Assembly: GCF_900129025.1 (NCBI RefSeq)
Contig: NZ_FQUM01000005.1
Coordinates: 248,001 to 312,000 of the forward strand
Reading direction: 5' to 3'
Length of the DNA stretch: 64,000 nt
Origin: Mariniphaga anaerophila
GTDB lineage: Bacteria; Bacteroidota; Bacteroidia; Bacteroidales; Prolixibacteraceae
In this document: positions 1-8,957 of the stretch, in pieces
Numbering within the stretch: the first letter of the stretch is position 1
How the letters are laid out: each line of letters begins with the position of its first letter
Made by a program: the position numbers and the translations under genes
The notes under the pieces: generated by a model
The model's database searches: none
Told to the model about the DNA's origin: nothing
What the model saw: only the letters and a program-made list of their open reading frames with translations

Positions 1-254
1 TTCTCTTTCACCCAAATACTTCAGTAAAGCAGAACAACCCTATTAATTTTCAGGCTTCAGACGAAAACGGCCACGTGTTATATATGGTAGTCGACAAAAA
101 GTTTACAACCAAACTTATCAGAGGTCTCATCATTTCCCAAATGTCAAATTCATCTGCAAACGCCAAAGAAATAAAAGAGCCGTGTACAACCGTTTATTGC
201 ACCGCTCCGATTGAACACACAACAACTTTTCAAACCATTATTCTTGTAAAATAA
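1..254 (+). CDS. 3' end of an unidentified gene (possibly heparinase II/III-like C-terminus)
   Basis: The frame starting at base 3 stays open for 83 codons to TAA at 252-254, and the start lies outside the window. The readable tail begins LFHPN and ends TIILVK. The composition looks like the beta-sandwich C-terminus of secreted polysaccharide-active proteins. An HFHPN-type stretch followed by repeated beta strands occurs at the end of heparinase II/III-like proteins, which are common in exopolysaccharide clusters. That family assignment is a guess from a short fragment. The codon use and the absence of stops make it likely to be a true gene end. It lies 122 bp upstream of the HAD-like gene on the same strand. 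Confidence 0.5.
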   Translation, partial: LFHPNTSVKQNNPINFQASDENGHVLYMVVDKKFTTKLIRGLIISQMSNSSANAKEIKEPCTTVYCTAPIEHTTTFQTIILVK

Positions 255-376
255 GAAGCAGAGAAACACACCAACCCGATTTGTAATTTATCTTGCATCG
301 ATTTTCTCATAAATTGGTACAATCAATTCAGAAAGTTTTTGTTGCGCAACAGATAAATTACACTAAAAAACAAATA

Positions 377-736
377 ATGATTATAGCAGTTGATTTCGAC
401 GGAACCATTGTAGAACATAAATATCCTGCCATTGGAAAAGAAATTCCATTCGCCATTGAAACACTAAAACTTTTCCAGAAAAAAGGGCATAAACTCATAT
501 TATGGACCTACCGCGCAGGCAAAGAGCTTGAAGATGCCGTGGAATATTGCGAGAAAAAAGGCTTGCATTTCCACGCCGTGAACAACAATTTTGACGGCGA
601 AGAATTCGACAACACCTACAGCCGAAAAATATATGCCGATTTATACATTGATGATAGAAACCTTTTGGGCATTCCCGAATGGAAAAAAATCTATGAAATG
701 ATATTGGATAAAGAAAAAAAGGAAGAAGAAAAATGA
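377..736 (+). CDS. small HAD-like hydrolase (BT0820-type)
   Basis: This 119-aa soluble protein is a minimal HAD-fold phosphohydrolase. Motif I is DFDGT at residues 5-9 of this start, with the two catalytic aspartates. Motif II is LWTYR, and motif IV is YIDDR near the C-terminus. There is almost no cap domain, as in the small BT0820-like hydrolases of Bacteroidota. I chose the ATG at 377 because the protein then begins directly with [10 protein letters not shown]. The longer in-frame start at 293 would add 28 residues with no counterpart in the family. The gene is 40 bp upstream of gmd and probably cotranscribed with the nucleotide-sugar genes. The natural substrate is unknown; a sugar phosphate would fit the context. 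Confidence 0.8.
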   Translation: MIIAVDFDGTIVEHKYPAIGKEIPFAIETLKLFQKKGHKLILWTYRAGKELEDAVEYCEKKGLHFHAVNNNFDGEEFDNTYSRKIYADLYIDDRNLLGIPEWKKIYEMILDKEKKEEEK

Positions 737-776
737 ACACAACGCATTACGTAATACACACATAAAAACAAAAAAA

Positions 777-1958
777 ATGGCAAAAAAAGTAGCTTTAATT
801 ACAGGAATAACAGGCCAGGATGGTGCCTATCTGGCGGAATACCTGATAAAAAATAACTACATCGTTCATGGAATTAAACGCCGCGCTTCGATGTTTAACA
901 CCGAACGTATAGACCATATTTACCAGGATCCGCATGTAGATAACCGGAATTTGATTCTGCATTACGGCGACATGACGGACAGCATGAACCTCACCCGAAT
1001 TATTCAGGAGGTTCAGCCAGACGAAATATACAACCTAGCAGCAATGAGCCATGTTAAAGTAAGTTTTGAAACGCCCGAATACACGGCCAATGCAGACGGG
1101 ATAGGTACACTAAGGCTGTTGGAGGCAATCCGCTTATTGGGATTGATCAACAAAACACGTATCTACCAGGCTTCAACCTCAGAACTTTACGGATTGGTGC
1201 AAGAAGTTCCACAGTCTGAAAAAACGCCGTTTTATCCGCGGTCTCCATACGGCGCAGCCAAATTGTACGCATACTGGATTACCGTAAACTACAGAGAAGC
1301 CTACAATATGCACGCTTCAAACGGAATTCTCTTTAATCACGAATCCCCAATCAGAGGAGAGACATTTGTGACGCGCAAAATTACCCGGGCTATTGCACGT
1401 ATTGCGCTGGGTATGCAGGACACTATTTTCATGGGCAATTTATCGGCACGCCGCGACTGGGGGCATGCAAAAGATTACATAAAAGCCATGCACCTGATCC
1501 TCCAACAGGATGAGCCGGACGATTATGTAATTGCAACAGGAATTACCACCTCAATCAGGGATTTTATTCGGATGGCGAGCGAAGAATTGGGGCTGGAAAT
1601 AGCTTTCACCGGTAAAAATGAAAAAGAAAAAGGATACCTGGTCGGAATTGATGAAAAAAAATTCACTAAAAAAGTTGGCATGCAATATTTTGAGGCTTTA
1701 AAAACCCGGGTTCAGAAAGACAACCTGCAGGCAGCCAATAACACACCAATGATTGCCGTCGATCCCCAATATTTCAGGCCAACAGAAGTTGAGCTATTAA
1801 TTGGAGATCCCACTAAAGCAAAAGAAAAGCTGGGATGGATACCAAAATACGATTTAAAAGGCCTGGTAAAAGATATGATTCAATCAGATATTGAATTGAT
1901 GAAAAAAGATGCTTATCTGCGTGACGGTGGATATCGCACACTAAATTATTTTGAATAA
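777..1958 (+). CDS. gmd: GDP-mannose 4,6-dehydratase
   Basis: This cytoplasmic short-chain dehydrogenase/reductase converts GDP-D-mannose to GDP-4-dehydro-6-deoxy-D-mannose, the first step towards GDP-L-fucose. The N-terminal NADP-binding motif [10 protein letters not shown] is at residues 9-18. The catalytic YxxxK appears as YGAAK. The family signatures [15 protein letters not shown] and [15 protein letters not shown] are both present. At 393 residues it is slightly longer than the usual 345-375, because of an insertion of about 40 residues between roughly 280 and 330 of the kind seen in Bacteroidota homologues. It is followed after 14 bp by fcl, which performs the next step. Confidence 0.97.
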   Translation: MAKKVALITGITGQDGAYLAEYLIKNNYIVHGIKRRASMFNTERIDHIYQDPHVDNRNLILHYGDMTDSMNLTRIIQEVQPDEIYNLAAMSHVKVSFETPEYTANADGIGTLRLLEAIRLLGLINKTRIYQASTSELYGLVQEVPQSEKTPFYPRSPYGAAKLYAYWITVNYREAYNMHASNGILFNHESPIRGETFVTRKITRAIARIALGMQDTIFMGNLSARRDWGHAKDYIKAMHLILQQDEPDDYVIATGITTSIRDFIRMASEELGLEIAFTGKNEKEKGYLVGIDEKKFTKKVGMQYFEALKTRVQKDNLQAANNTPMIAVDPQYFRPTEVELLIGDPTKAKEKLGWIPKYDLKGLVKDMIQSDIELMKKDAYLRDGGYRTLNYFE

Positions 1959-1972
1959 CCCTCAAATAAAAA

Positions 1973-3088
1973 ATGGGAAACAATAAAGTACAAATGAATA
2001 AAAACTCAAAAATATATGTAGCCGGACACAAAGGTTTAGTAGGTTCGGCTATATGGAAAACCCTCCAACTAAAAGGATACACCAACCTCATCGGGAAAAG
2101 AAGCGATGAATTAAATTTAATGGATCCGGTAGCAGTAGACAATTTCTTTGCAGAAGAAAAACCGGAATACGTTTTTCTTGCAGCGGCAAAAGTAGGCGGA
2201 ATTATTGCAAACAACACTTACCGCGGGCAATTCATCTACGAAAATCTGATGATTCAAAACAATGTAGTTCACAATGCCTATAAACACCATGTAAAAAAGC
2301 TTCTGTTTTTAGGCAGCACGTGCATTTACCCAAGAGAAGCACCGCAGCCAATGCCCGAAGACTGTCTGTTAACCAGCCCGTTAGAATACACAAATGAACC
2401 GTACGCTATTGCAAAAATTGCAGGCATAAAAATGTGTGAAAGCTATAATATTCAGTATCATACCAATTTTCTTTCGGTAATGCCTACCAATTTGTATGGC
2501 CCAAACGACAATTTCGATTTGGAAAAATCACACGTACTGCCAGCATTAATGAGAAAAATTTATCTCGGAAAATGCATTGAAGAGAACAACTGGGAGGCCA
2601 TTAGAAATGATTTCAAACAAAGGCCTGCCGGAGGAATAAACGGAGATGCCGCAGAAAGCGACGTTATTAAATTACTGGCAAAATACGGAGTTGTAGTTCA
2701 GAAAGGAAGCACCGATAAAGTAACCGTTGAAATTTGGGGAAGCGGCAAACCTTTGCGCGAGTTTCTGTGGAGCGAGGAACTAGCAGATGCATGTGTTTAC
2801 ATCGTAGAAAATGTAAATTTTGAAGACGTGGCCGGTCAAGATAAAAAAGAGATTCGGAATACGCACATAAATATTGGCACCGGAAAAGAAATCAGCATCA
2901 AAGACCTTGCTTTTCTGATAAAAGAAAAAATCGGTTTCAACGGAGATTTAATTTTCAATACTGCCAAACCCGACGGCACTTTGCGTAAACTTACCGACGT
3001 AACAAAGCTGCACTCACTGGGCTGGCATCACAAAATTGAAATCGAAGAAGGCATCGAAAAGATGTACCGCTGGTACACCGGCCGGTAA
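1973..3088 (+). CDS. fcl: GDP-L-fucose synthase
   Basis: This NADPH-dependent 3,5-epimerase/4-reductase makes GDP-L-fucose from the Gmd product. The Rossmann motif AGHKGLVGS is at the N-terminus and the catalytic motif YAIAK lies in the middle. The substrate-binding stretch NLYGPNDNFD follows. An insertion of about 40 residues before the WGSGKPLREF motif brings the length to 371 aa, against about 320 for E. coli Fcl. Such an insertion is common in Bacteroidota. The start could also be the ATG at 1994 (MNKNSKIYVAG), which is closer to the family N-terminus. The gene sits 14 bp after gmd and ends before a hairpin. GDP-fucose is a donor for capsule or exopolysaccharide. Confidence 0.95.
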   Translation: MGNNKVQMNKNSKIYVAGHKGLVGSAIWKTLQLKGYTNLIGKRSDELNLMDPVAVDNFFAEEKPEYVFLAAAKVGGIIANNTYRGQFIYENLMIQNNVVHNAYKHHVKKLLFLGSTCIYPREAPQPMPEDCLLTSPLEYTNEPYAIAKIAGIKMCESYNIQYHTNFLSVMPTNLYGPNDNFDLEKSHVLPALMRKIYLGKCIEENNWEAIRNDFKQRPAGGINGDAAESDVIKLLAKYGVVVQKGSTDKVTVEIWGSGKPLREFLWSEELADACVYIVENVNFEDVAGQDKKEIRNTHINIGTGKEISIKDLAFLIKEKIGFNGDLIFNTAKPDGTLRKLTDVTKLHSLGWHHKIEIEEGIEKMYRWYTGR

Positions 3089-3115
3089 AAAACAAGGATA
3101 TAACATTTGCGGCTC

Positions 3116-3148
3116 AAAAAAAGCTCTGATTTGAAGTCAGGGCTTTTT
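3116..3148 (+). terminator. intrinsic terminator-like hairpin after fcl
   Basis: Bases AAAAAGCTCTGA and TCAGGGCTTTTT form a stem of about 12 bp with one G-T wobble around a 7-base loop. A T-run follows. It lies 28 bp after the fcl stop and only 27 bp before the start of the next gene. It could therefore be a true terminator, or a partial terminator that lowers expression of the downstream cluster. Confidence 0.75.
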
Positions 3149-3174
3149 GGTTTAAACCTGTAAATATCATCATT

Positions 3175-5685
3175 TTGAAAACGAGGGTTCAAAGCTCATC
3201 TTTCCCCCTGCTGGTTCTGCTGTTTATTTTTGGATGGAGCAACGCTTCAGAAAACATCCGGCAGAACACAACCGGAGATAAAGAATTAATAACAGATTCT
3301 GCGGGTTACTCCGAAGGATTTATCGAGCAGCAGATTAGTTATTATGCCCCACAATCGGCATCAGTTTATCTTCTGTGGAAAACTGACGGCTACCCGCTGG
3401 AAGAATCTGTTTCGTGGAACGACGAGACCAAATTCAAAGACGGATTTCTATGTAATCCGATGAAAGCTTTTGGCGACACTTTCAACATCAAAATAAAAGT
3501 TCCGCACAATTCCACGCTCGAATTCTACTTCTGGATCACAAAAAATAAACAGGGGCATTACCAGGATTTTTGGGATATTGGTTCGAGCGGAAAAACGATT
3601 GCTAACGAATCTGTAGCGATAATTAAAACGGCCAACTATTCTAAAGTTGAAGCGCAAAAAGAAATTAATCTGGTAAAAAACGGGTGGTTTATCCTCTTAC
3701 TATTCACCTTCATTTATTTGCCGCTAAAGTGGGGTCAAAAAAGGTGGCTTCGCAAAATAAGCGCCCCCTCCCCCACAGAAAGCGTTCTGTTTATTGGCGC
3801 GAGCATGTTCGCTTTTCATGCACTCGCCCGGTCTGAAATCATTAATATTAACCTGGCCGGCATAATCTACAACTGGCGGCTTATTCCCCAAATTCTCAAA
3901 GGAAGCATTGATGATTTTGTTGTTGTTGCGGTGATTGTCTTCACTTTCGCCCTCCTCCTCCGCTGGCCCAAAATCCTAAAAATCAAAAAACTAGTATTCG
4001 TTACATTTACTGCTCTTGCCGCACTATCAACGCTCATTGCTTTTATCAACATTAAAACGGTTGTTTATTTCGGAAAGCCGTTTACTTACCAATGGTTGTA
4101 CTATTCTGACTTTTTAGGGAGCAACGAAGCGAAATCTGCATTTCAGGAAAACCTGGATATCGGGACAGTACTCAATCTGGCATCAATTGTTATTGCGATG
4201 TTTCTTTTTGCCGGAATACTGCGAACCGGTTACCAAATTTTCACCCTACGAAAACAGATAAAAATTGCAACTGTCTCTGTACTCGGAGTGGCAGCTATCC
4301 TTTTGGCTGTGCTCACTTACAAAGCCGATGCAAGCTGGACAAAAGGCCAATCGGGCAACGCAATAAAAGTAATGGCCGGTTCTATACTTAAAGCCAATTC
4401 AAACAATTCGTTTTTTACAGCAAAACTGCCTGCCAACACAAATCCTTTCGACCCGAGGATGGCTGTTCCGGCTGATTTTTTCGTAGACAGTACCAAAAAT
4501 CAGAATGTTAAAAATGTACTGTTTGTAGTACTAGAATCTGCTGGAGCAGTATATTTTGATGCGTACGGCGGCACATTTCAACTCAGTCCTAACCTCAACA
4601 AATACGCTCAACAGGCACTCATTTTTGAACAAATGTACGCGCACGCACCTGCAACCAACCGGTCGCTTGTATCGATACTGGGTTCAATTTATCCCTATTT
4701 GTCGTATAAAAGCCTGACACAAGAGGCGCCGAAAGTTGAGCTTCCAACCATCTCGTCAGAACTAAAAGCCAAAGGCTACCGAACATCATTCTTTTCAACA
4801 GCAGATCTCAATTTCCAAAATTGCAACCAGTTCCTCTCTAACCGCGGATTCGATGTTATTGAGGATTTTGCCAATATAAAATGTGCGGAGGAGTTTCATT
4901 TGGATAATTCTGATTACCTGGAAGGTAACGGGAAAGACGACATGTGCCTTGCCGACAGACTGGCCTCCTGGCTGGATGAAGATACTACCCAAAACTTTTT
5001 TTCGATGATGTGGACAGTACAGGGTCACTACCCGTATTTTTTTGGCGATGAAGAAGAAAACTTCGATGTTTCTGAAGTTAATTACAACAGATATCTCAAT
5101 TGTCTGAAATACAATGACGAGGTAATCGGGAATGTAATGCAAATTCTGGAAGATAGAAACCTTGCAGAAACAACACTGGTCGTTGTTTTTGGCGATCACG
5201 GGGAAGCCTTTGGACAACACGGACAGTACGGCCACGCAACTTCGTTGTACGAAGAAAACATCAAGGTTCCGCTCTATTTCATTAATCCGGTTTTGTTTTC
5301 GGGCGAACGCAAAAGCGATATTGCCGGGATGAAAGATTTGGCAACTACTGTCTTCCCCATTATCGGCGAAGACTGCCCTTCTGCATGGCAGGGGCGAAAT
5401 CTTTTAAACACTTATTCGACCGAAGGCTTTTTTCTGGCTCCGTGGTCCGACTATCTTTTCGGATACCGGAACAACAACATGAAATATATTTTTAACGAAA
5501 CTCTTAATTCAGTTGAAGTTTTCGACCTTGCTTCGGATCCACACGAGACAAAAAATCTGGCTCAACTAATTCCGGAAGAAGAACTGGATTTTGCAAAAAA
5601 CCGAATAGCTGCCTGGGTTCAATTTCAGGGTAATTTCATTTCCAATCTGATGAAAACAAACGACAAAAAACAAATGGGCAAATGA
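3175..5685 (+). CDS. LtaS-like membrane phosphoglycerol/phosphoethanolamine transferase or sulfatase
   Basis: This 836-aa inner-membrane protein has an extracytoplasmic alkaline-phosphatase-superfamily catalytic domain. It has an N-terminal signal/TM segment, a beta-rich periplasmic domain (about residues 45-150), six predicted TM helices between about 164 and 381, and a sulfatase-fold domain from about 445. The LtaS-type active-site residues can be placed: E454 (VLESAG), T494 (PATNRS), H618 (QGHYP), D674 and H675 (FGDHGE). Their spacing resembles LtaS E255/T300/H416/D475/H476. The start must be TTG: the first in-frame ATG is 93 codons later and would remove the signal region. Its stop overlaps the next gene as ATGA. 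I infer that it transfers a phospho-alcohol group to the polysaccharide made by the synthase at 8954, but sulfatase activity is not excluded. Confidence 0.85.
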   Translation: MKTRVQSSSFPLLVLLFIFGWSNASENIRQNTTGDKELITDSAGYSEGFIEQQISYYAPQSASVYLLWKTDGYPLEESVSWNDETKFKDGFLCNPMKAFGDTFNIKIKVPHNSTLEFYFWITKNKQGHYQDFWDIGSSGKTIANESVAIIKTANYSKVEAQKEINLVKNGWFILLLFTFIYLPLKWGQKRWLRKISAPSPTESVLFIGASMFAFHALARSEIININLAGIIYNWRLIPQILKGSIDDFVVVAVIVFTFALLLRWPKILKIKKLVFVTFTALAALSTLIAFINIKTVVYFGKPFTYQWLYYSDFLGSNEAKSAFQENLDIGTVLNLASIVIAMFLFAGILRTGYQIFTLRKQIKIATVSVLGVAAILLAVLTYKADASWTKGQSGNAIKVMAGSILKANSNNSFFTAKLPANTNPFDPRMAVPADFFVDSTKNQNVKNVLFVVLESAGAVYFDAYGGTFQLSPNLNKYAQQALIFEQMYAHAPATNRSLVSILGSIYPYLSYKSLTQEAPKVELPTISSELKAKGYRTSFFSTADLNFQNCNQFLSNRGFDVIEDFANIKCAEEFHLDNSDYLEGNGKDDMCLADRLASWLDEDTTQNFFSMMWTVQGHYPYFFGDEEENFDVSEVNYNRYLNCLKYNDEVIGNVMQILEDRNLAETTLVVVFGDHGEAFGQHGQYGHATSLYEENIKVPLYFINPVLFSGERKSDIAGMKDLATTVFPIIGEDCPSAWQGRNLLNTYSTEGFFLAPWSDYLFGYRNNNMKYIFNETLNSVEVFDLASDPHETKNLAQLIPEEELDFAKNRIAAWVQFQGNFISNLMKTNDKKQMGK

Positions 5686-7397
5686 AAAAAGTACTTCTTC
5701 TTTTTTTGACGTTAGCAGGAATTTTGTTGTTAGCCCTGTTCCTGTACAGATATCACAGGCATATTATCAGGCTCATCAAACCTCAAAAAAGCAACACCAT
5801 CGAATTAAATAACTCCGAGGCGCCACTTGCAGTGTTTTCCTTTCGTCAAGGGGCAAAAAATAAAATTCTTGATTCGTATCTGCATTATACGGTAAAGCTG
5901 CATAACACCAAAAAACTGAAAATCAGAAATAGTGAGATACGAAAAATTGAGGAGCGCATTCCCATAATAATCACCATTGAAACATGGAAAACAGTTGGAT
6001 TGCCTTCTTATACAAACAATGTACTTGCAGCTATTACAAATGGAAAATACGATGACATCATCAAAAAAATATGCACCGATTTTATTGGTGAGCGCCCGAA
6101 TGTTTACCTGCGGCTGAACCCCGACATGGAAGTGCCGGTAAACCGTTATCCATGGCAACTAACAGGAGGCCAAACCTACATTCCGGCATTTCGGCATTTT
6201 GCTACGTTGTGCAAAAAATATGCTCCACAGGCGAAGCTTATCTGGGGGCCGGCCGGGTATCCGGGAGCAATGGAATATTACCCGGGAGACGATGTTGTTG
6301 ATGTTGCATCTGTAACAATTAATAGCAAATCGGAATCTCCGCTGAATGTTTACCCGAAAAATTACTCCACAGCATACGATGTTTTCAGAAGGGTGCACCG
6401 GTTGCGGTTTATCGATAAAACCATCTTCATTTTAGGTTCTGAGCAGGCTAATCGTGATTCTATTAATGAACAGTTGATCTCTTCACTCTCAAAAAAAATC
6501 GACAACGAACGAAAAATCATTTATTCCCCGGAAAACTTTGAGCGCCCAAAACAGGAGACAAAAATAACAGGCAGACAAAAAATTGAAATCGGAATATTTG
6601 ATGAATTTGAAAGGCTCAACAACGAAGAGGCCGTGACCGTAGAGCATCTTTTTGCAGATTTCCGCAAACTTAACGACGGCACATTTGAAAATGAATTCAG
6701 AAAAGTGATTGAAAGGGGAAACAGTATTATTGTGACTTTTGAGCCTTTCAGAGGTCCAAACGAAGAACAGGATCGGAACGTGCTTCAGAATATTACTGAT
6801 GGAAAATACGATAATGAAATAAACCGGTTCTACTCAATAATTTGCTCAACCAATTTGCAGGTTTATTTAAGGTACGCCCACGAAATGGAAATACCAATTA
6901 CCCGCTACCCCTGGCAAAGCCAGGATCCGATTACCTACATTACGTCGTACCGTTATTTTATGACCTTTAAAAATCCGTTGCCTTCAAACATAAAACGCAT
7001 TTGGGGCCCCGCCGGCGACAGAGGCTCACTGGAATGGTGGCCGGGCAACGATTTGGTGGATTTTGTAAGCATTGCCATTTACGGACTTCCCGACAAGAAT
7101 ATCACGGATCCGGAGAAGCAGGAATCTTTTGAAAAGATATTCAACCGAAAAATCTGGCGCCTGCGGTTAATCGACAAGCCCGTTTTTATAACTGAATTTG
7201 GGGTAAAAGGACCGGAAGAATATCAAACCAAATGGCTTAATGAAGCTGCGGTAATTATCCGCAATAATCCACAGATAAAAGGCATCAACTATTTCAATAT
7301 GTCAGATACTCCCAAAGCATGGGGGGAAATCAAACCTCCGGACTGGAGCATCACAAAAAACACTTTTTACAATTTTTTAGAAGCTCTGAACGAATAG
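5682..7397 (+). CDS. membrane-anchored tandem GH26-like protein (first domain degenerate)
   Basis: An N-terminal TM anchor (residues 3-22) is followed by two GH26-type (beta-mannanase clan) barrels in tandem. The second, about residues 306-571, keeps the acid/base glutamate E401 in RYAHEME and the nucleophile E505 in ITEFGV. It also has the RYPWQ and WGPAGD...WWPG landmarks. The first, about 85-270, keeps the fold landmarks (NRYPWQ, WGPAGY, YYPGDD). Its acid/base position reads NPDME (D148), and the nucleophile motif has become ILGSEQ with Gly in place of Glu, so it is probably a binding domain. The start codon overlaps the preceding stop (ATGA). The protein probably faces the periplasm and trims or guides the nascent polysaccharide. 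GH26 enzymes act on beta-mannans, and some on beta-glucans or xylans. Confidence 0.85.
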   Translation: MKKVLLLFLTLAGILLLALFLYRYHRHIIRLIKPQKSNTIELNNSEAPLAVFSFRQGAKNKILDSYLHYTVKLHNTKKLKIRNSEIRKIEERIPIIITIETWKTVGLPSYTNNVLAAITNGKYDDIIKKICTDFIGERPNVYLRLNPDMEVPVNRYPWQLTGGQTYIPAFRHFATLCKKYAPQAKLIWGPAGYPGAMEYYPGDDVVDVASVTINSKSESPLNVYPKNYSTAYDVFRRVHRLRFIDKTIFILGSEQANRDSINEQLISSLSKKIDNERKIIYSPENFERPKQETKITGRQKIEIGIFDEFERLNNEEAVTVEHLFADFRKLNDGTFENEFRKVIERGNSIIVTFEPFRGPNEEQDRNVLQNITDGKYDNEINRFYSIICSTNLQVYLRYAHEMEIPITRYPWQSQDPITYITSYRYFMTFKNPLPSNIKRIWGPAGDRGSLEWWPGNDLVDFVSIAIYGLPDKNITDPEKQESFEKIFNRKIWRLRLIDKPVFITEFGVKGPEEYQTKWLNEAAVIIRNNPQIKGINYFNMSDTPKAWGEIKPPDWSITKNTFYNFLEALNE

Positions 7398-7452
7398 TTG
7401 GCAACACAAGATAATTGTCTTATTTTAGTTTCAATAAACTCAAAACCGGACT

Positions 7453-7471
7453 AGTAGTAAAAAATACTACT
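7453..7471. repeat. perfect 7-bp inverted repeat in an intergenic gap
   Basis: AGTAGTA and TACTACT flank five A residues in the 162-bp gap between the GH26 and GH2-like genes. It may form a small mRNA hairpin or be an operator half-site pair. No T-run follows, so it is not a standard terminator. Confidence 0.35.
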
Positions 7472-7559
7472 CAAAACTTCGAATAAATTTTCAGATGAAA
7501 CGGACAAAACTATCGGGCGAGTTAAATGAGTCTCTTTCTGCTTAAACAATATAATTTGA

Positions 7560-8957
7560 ATGAAATTTAAACTGATTATTTATACCAGCTTAACATTTCT
7601 AACCCTGATTTTATTGGGATTTTTCTCTCTGCGCAATTTAAACAAAAACAAACCGGTTGATGAAACCAGAAAAGTTTATATAAAAAAAACCAGAGACGGA
7701 TATCAGTTGTTCAGAAACGGTAATCCCTTTTTTATTCAGGGTGCCGGCGGAGACTCCTATTTTAAAGAACTGGCCGAATGCGGAGGAAATACAATCAGGC
7801 TGTATGATACGCTCAACCTTGCCAGCAAGCTGGATGAAGCTCACAAATACAATTTAGCTGTAATTGTTGATTTGCCATTATACCGATTTGAAACCTCATA
7901 CAATCAATATTTAATTAAAGAAGATGTCGATCTTCTCAAGCAAGAAATCCAGGCAATTGTTAAGCAGCACAAAAATCATCCGGCACTGTTAATGTGGAAT
8001 CTGGGAAATGAAATTCAGTATCCGGTTGTATTTGCGAAAAACAGGATTGCTCAAAATACAGATGATGTTGTAGAAATATTTCGAGTGCTATTTCAACGCA
8101 AAAAATTTATCAGAACATTTAATGAACTAATCGAGTTTATTCATACAGAAGACCCTGAGCATCCTGTCACAACCAGTGTTGCTACAAACAAGTTTTGGAA
8201 AAAACTGCTCAACATTCACCTCTATTCTCCAAAAATTGATATTATTGGCTACAACATTTTTGCACCTCCTCAAATAATAAAATCCCAACTGGATAAGCTT
8301 TCCAAATTAATTCACCTGAAGCCATTTTACATAAGTGAATGGGGAATTGAAGGCCCCTGGGCTCAGGAAAAAACTTCGTGGGGCGCTCCAATAGAAACAA
8401 CCAGCACAAACAAAGGCAAACAATACAAAGACAATTATTCTTTCTTTACAAATCATTACAGCCAATCATTAGGCAGCGCTGTCTTCTTCTGGGGGCAGAA
8501 ACAAGAAAGAACGCACACATGGTTCAATATTTTTGATGAAGATGGTAGAAAATCGCAAGCATACTGCGAACTGCAAAAAATATGGAAAAAAAGTTCAACC
8601 AGCTTTGAGCCGCCTGACATAAAATACATGCTGGTTAACAAAAAAGGAGCGAAAGACAATATGGTTTTTCTTCCGAACTCTTTAAATAAAGCAGAAGTTT
8701 TGCTAAACTCAAAAATAGACTCAGCCTTACAAATCCATTGGGAAATACACGAGGAAGGTTGGAACTACGAAGGAGGAGGAGCCAAACACAAAATAACAAA
8801 AAAAATATCGGTTCGTTTTGAACAAATAAAAAACAACGAAGTCACATTCCTTGCACCTGAGCATGAAGGTCCATACCGGATTTTTGCGTATGTGTACGAC
8901 AAGGATGGCTATTTTGCCACCACAAATACCCCGTTTTACGTTTTGAAGAAGAAATGA
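7560..8957 (+). CDS. membrane-anchored GH2-like (TIM-barrel) glycoside hydrolase
   Basis: This 465-aa protein has an N-terminal TM anchor (residues 5-24). A (beta/alpha)8 domain follows (about 50-340) that resembles the GH2 catalytic barrel. The acid/base motif is WNLGNEI (E151) and the nucleophile motif is ISEWGIEGP (E260). The usual GH2 N-terminal sugar-binding and Ig-like domains are absent. A beta-sandwich of about 115 residues closes the protein. Both catalytic glutamates are present, so it is probably active; the substrate is unknown. Its stop overlaps the start of the synthase gene (ATGA at 8954-8957), implying translational coupling. The same barrel plus beta-sandwich layout recurs, degenerate, at the C-terminus of the synthase. 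Confidence 0.82.
   Translation: MKFKLIIYTSLTFLTLILLGFFSLRNLNKNKPVDETRKVYIKKTRDGYQLFRNGNPFFIQGAGGDSYFKELAECGGNTIRLYDTLNLASKLDEAHKYNLAVIVDLPLYRFETSYNQYLIKEDVDLLKQEIQAIVKQHKNHPALLMWNLGNEIQYPVVFAKNRIAQNTDDVVEIFRVLFQRKKFIRTFNELIEFIHTEDPEHPVTTSVATNKFWKKLLNIHLYSPKIDIIGYNIFAPPQIIKSQLDKLSKLIHLKPFYISEWGIEGPWAQEKTSWGAPIETTSTNKGKQYKDNYSFFTNHYSQSLGSAVFFWGQKQERTHTWFNIFDEDGRKSQAYCELQKIWKKSSTSFEPPDIKYMLVNKKGAKDNMVFLPNSLNKAEVLLNSKIDSALQIHWEIHEEGWNYEGGGAKHKITKKISVRFEQIKNNEVTFLAPEHEGPYRIFAYVYDKDGYFATTNTPFYVLKKK

Noticed and set aside
293-376. N-terminal extension of the HAD-like hydrolase
   Set aside because: The family N-terminus begins at [10 protein letters not shown] (377); the 28 upstream codons look like leader sequence.
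3146-3177. TTTG/TCATTTTG pair as a promoter for the LtaS-like gene
   Set aside because: It would place the transcription start after the TTG codon and remove the signal segment; the -7 match is also imperfect.
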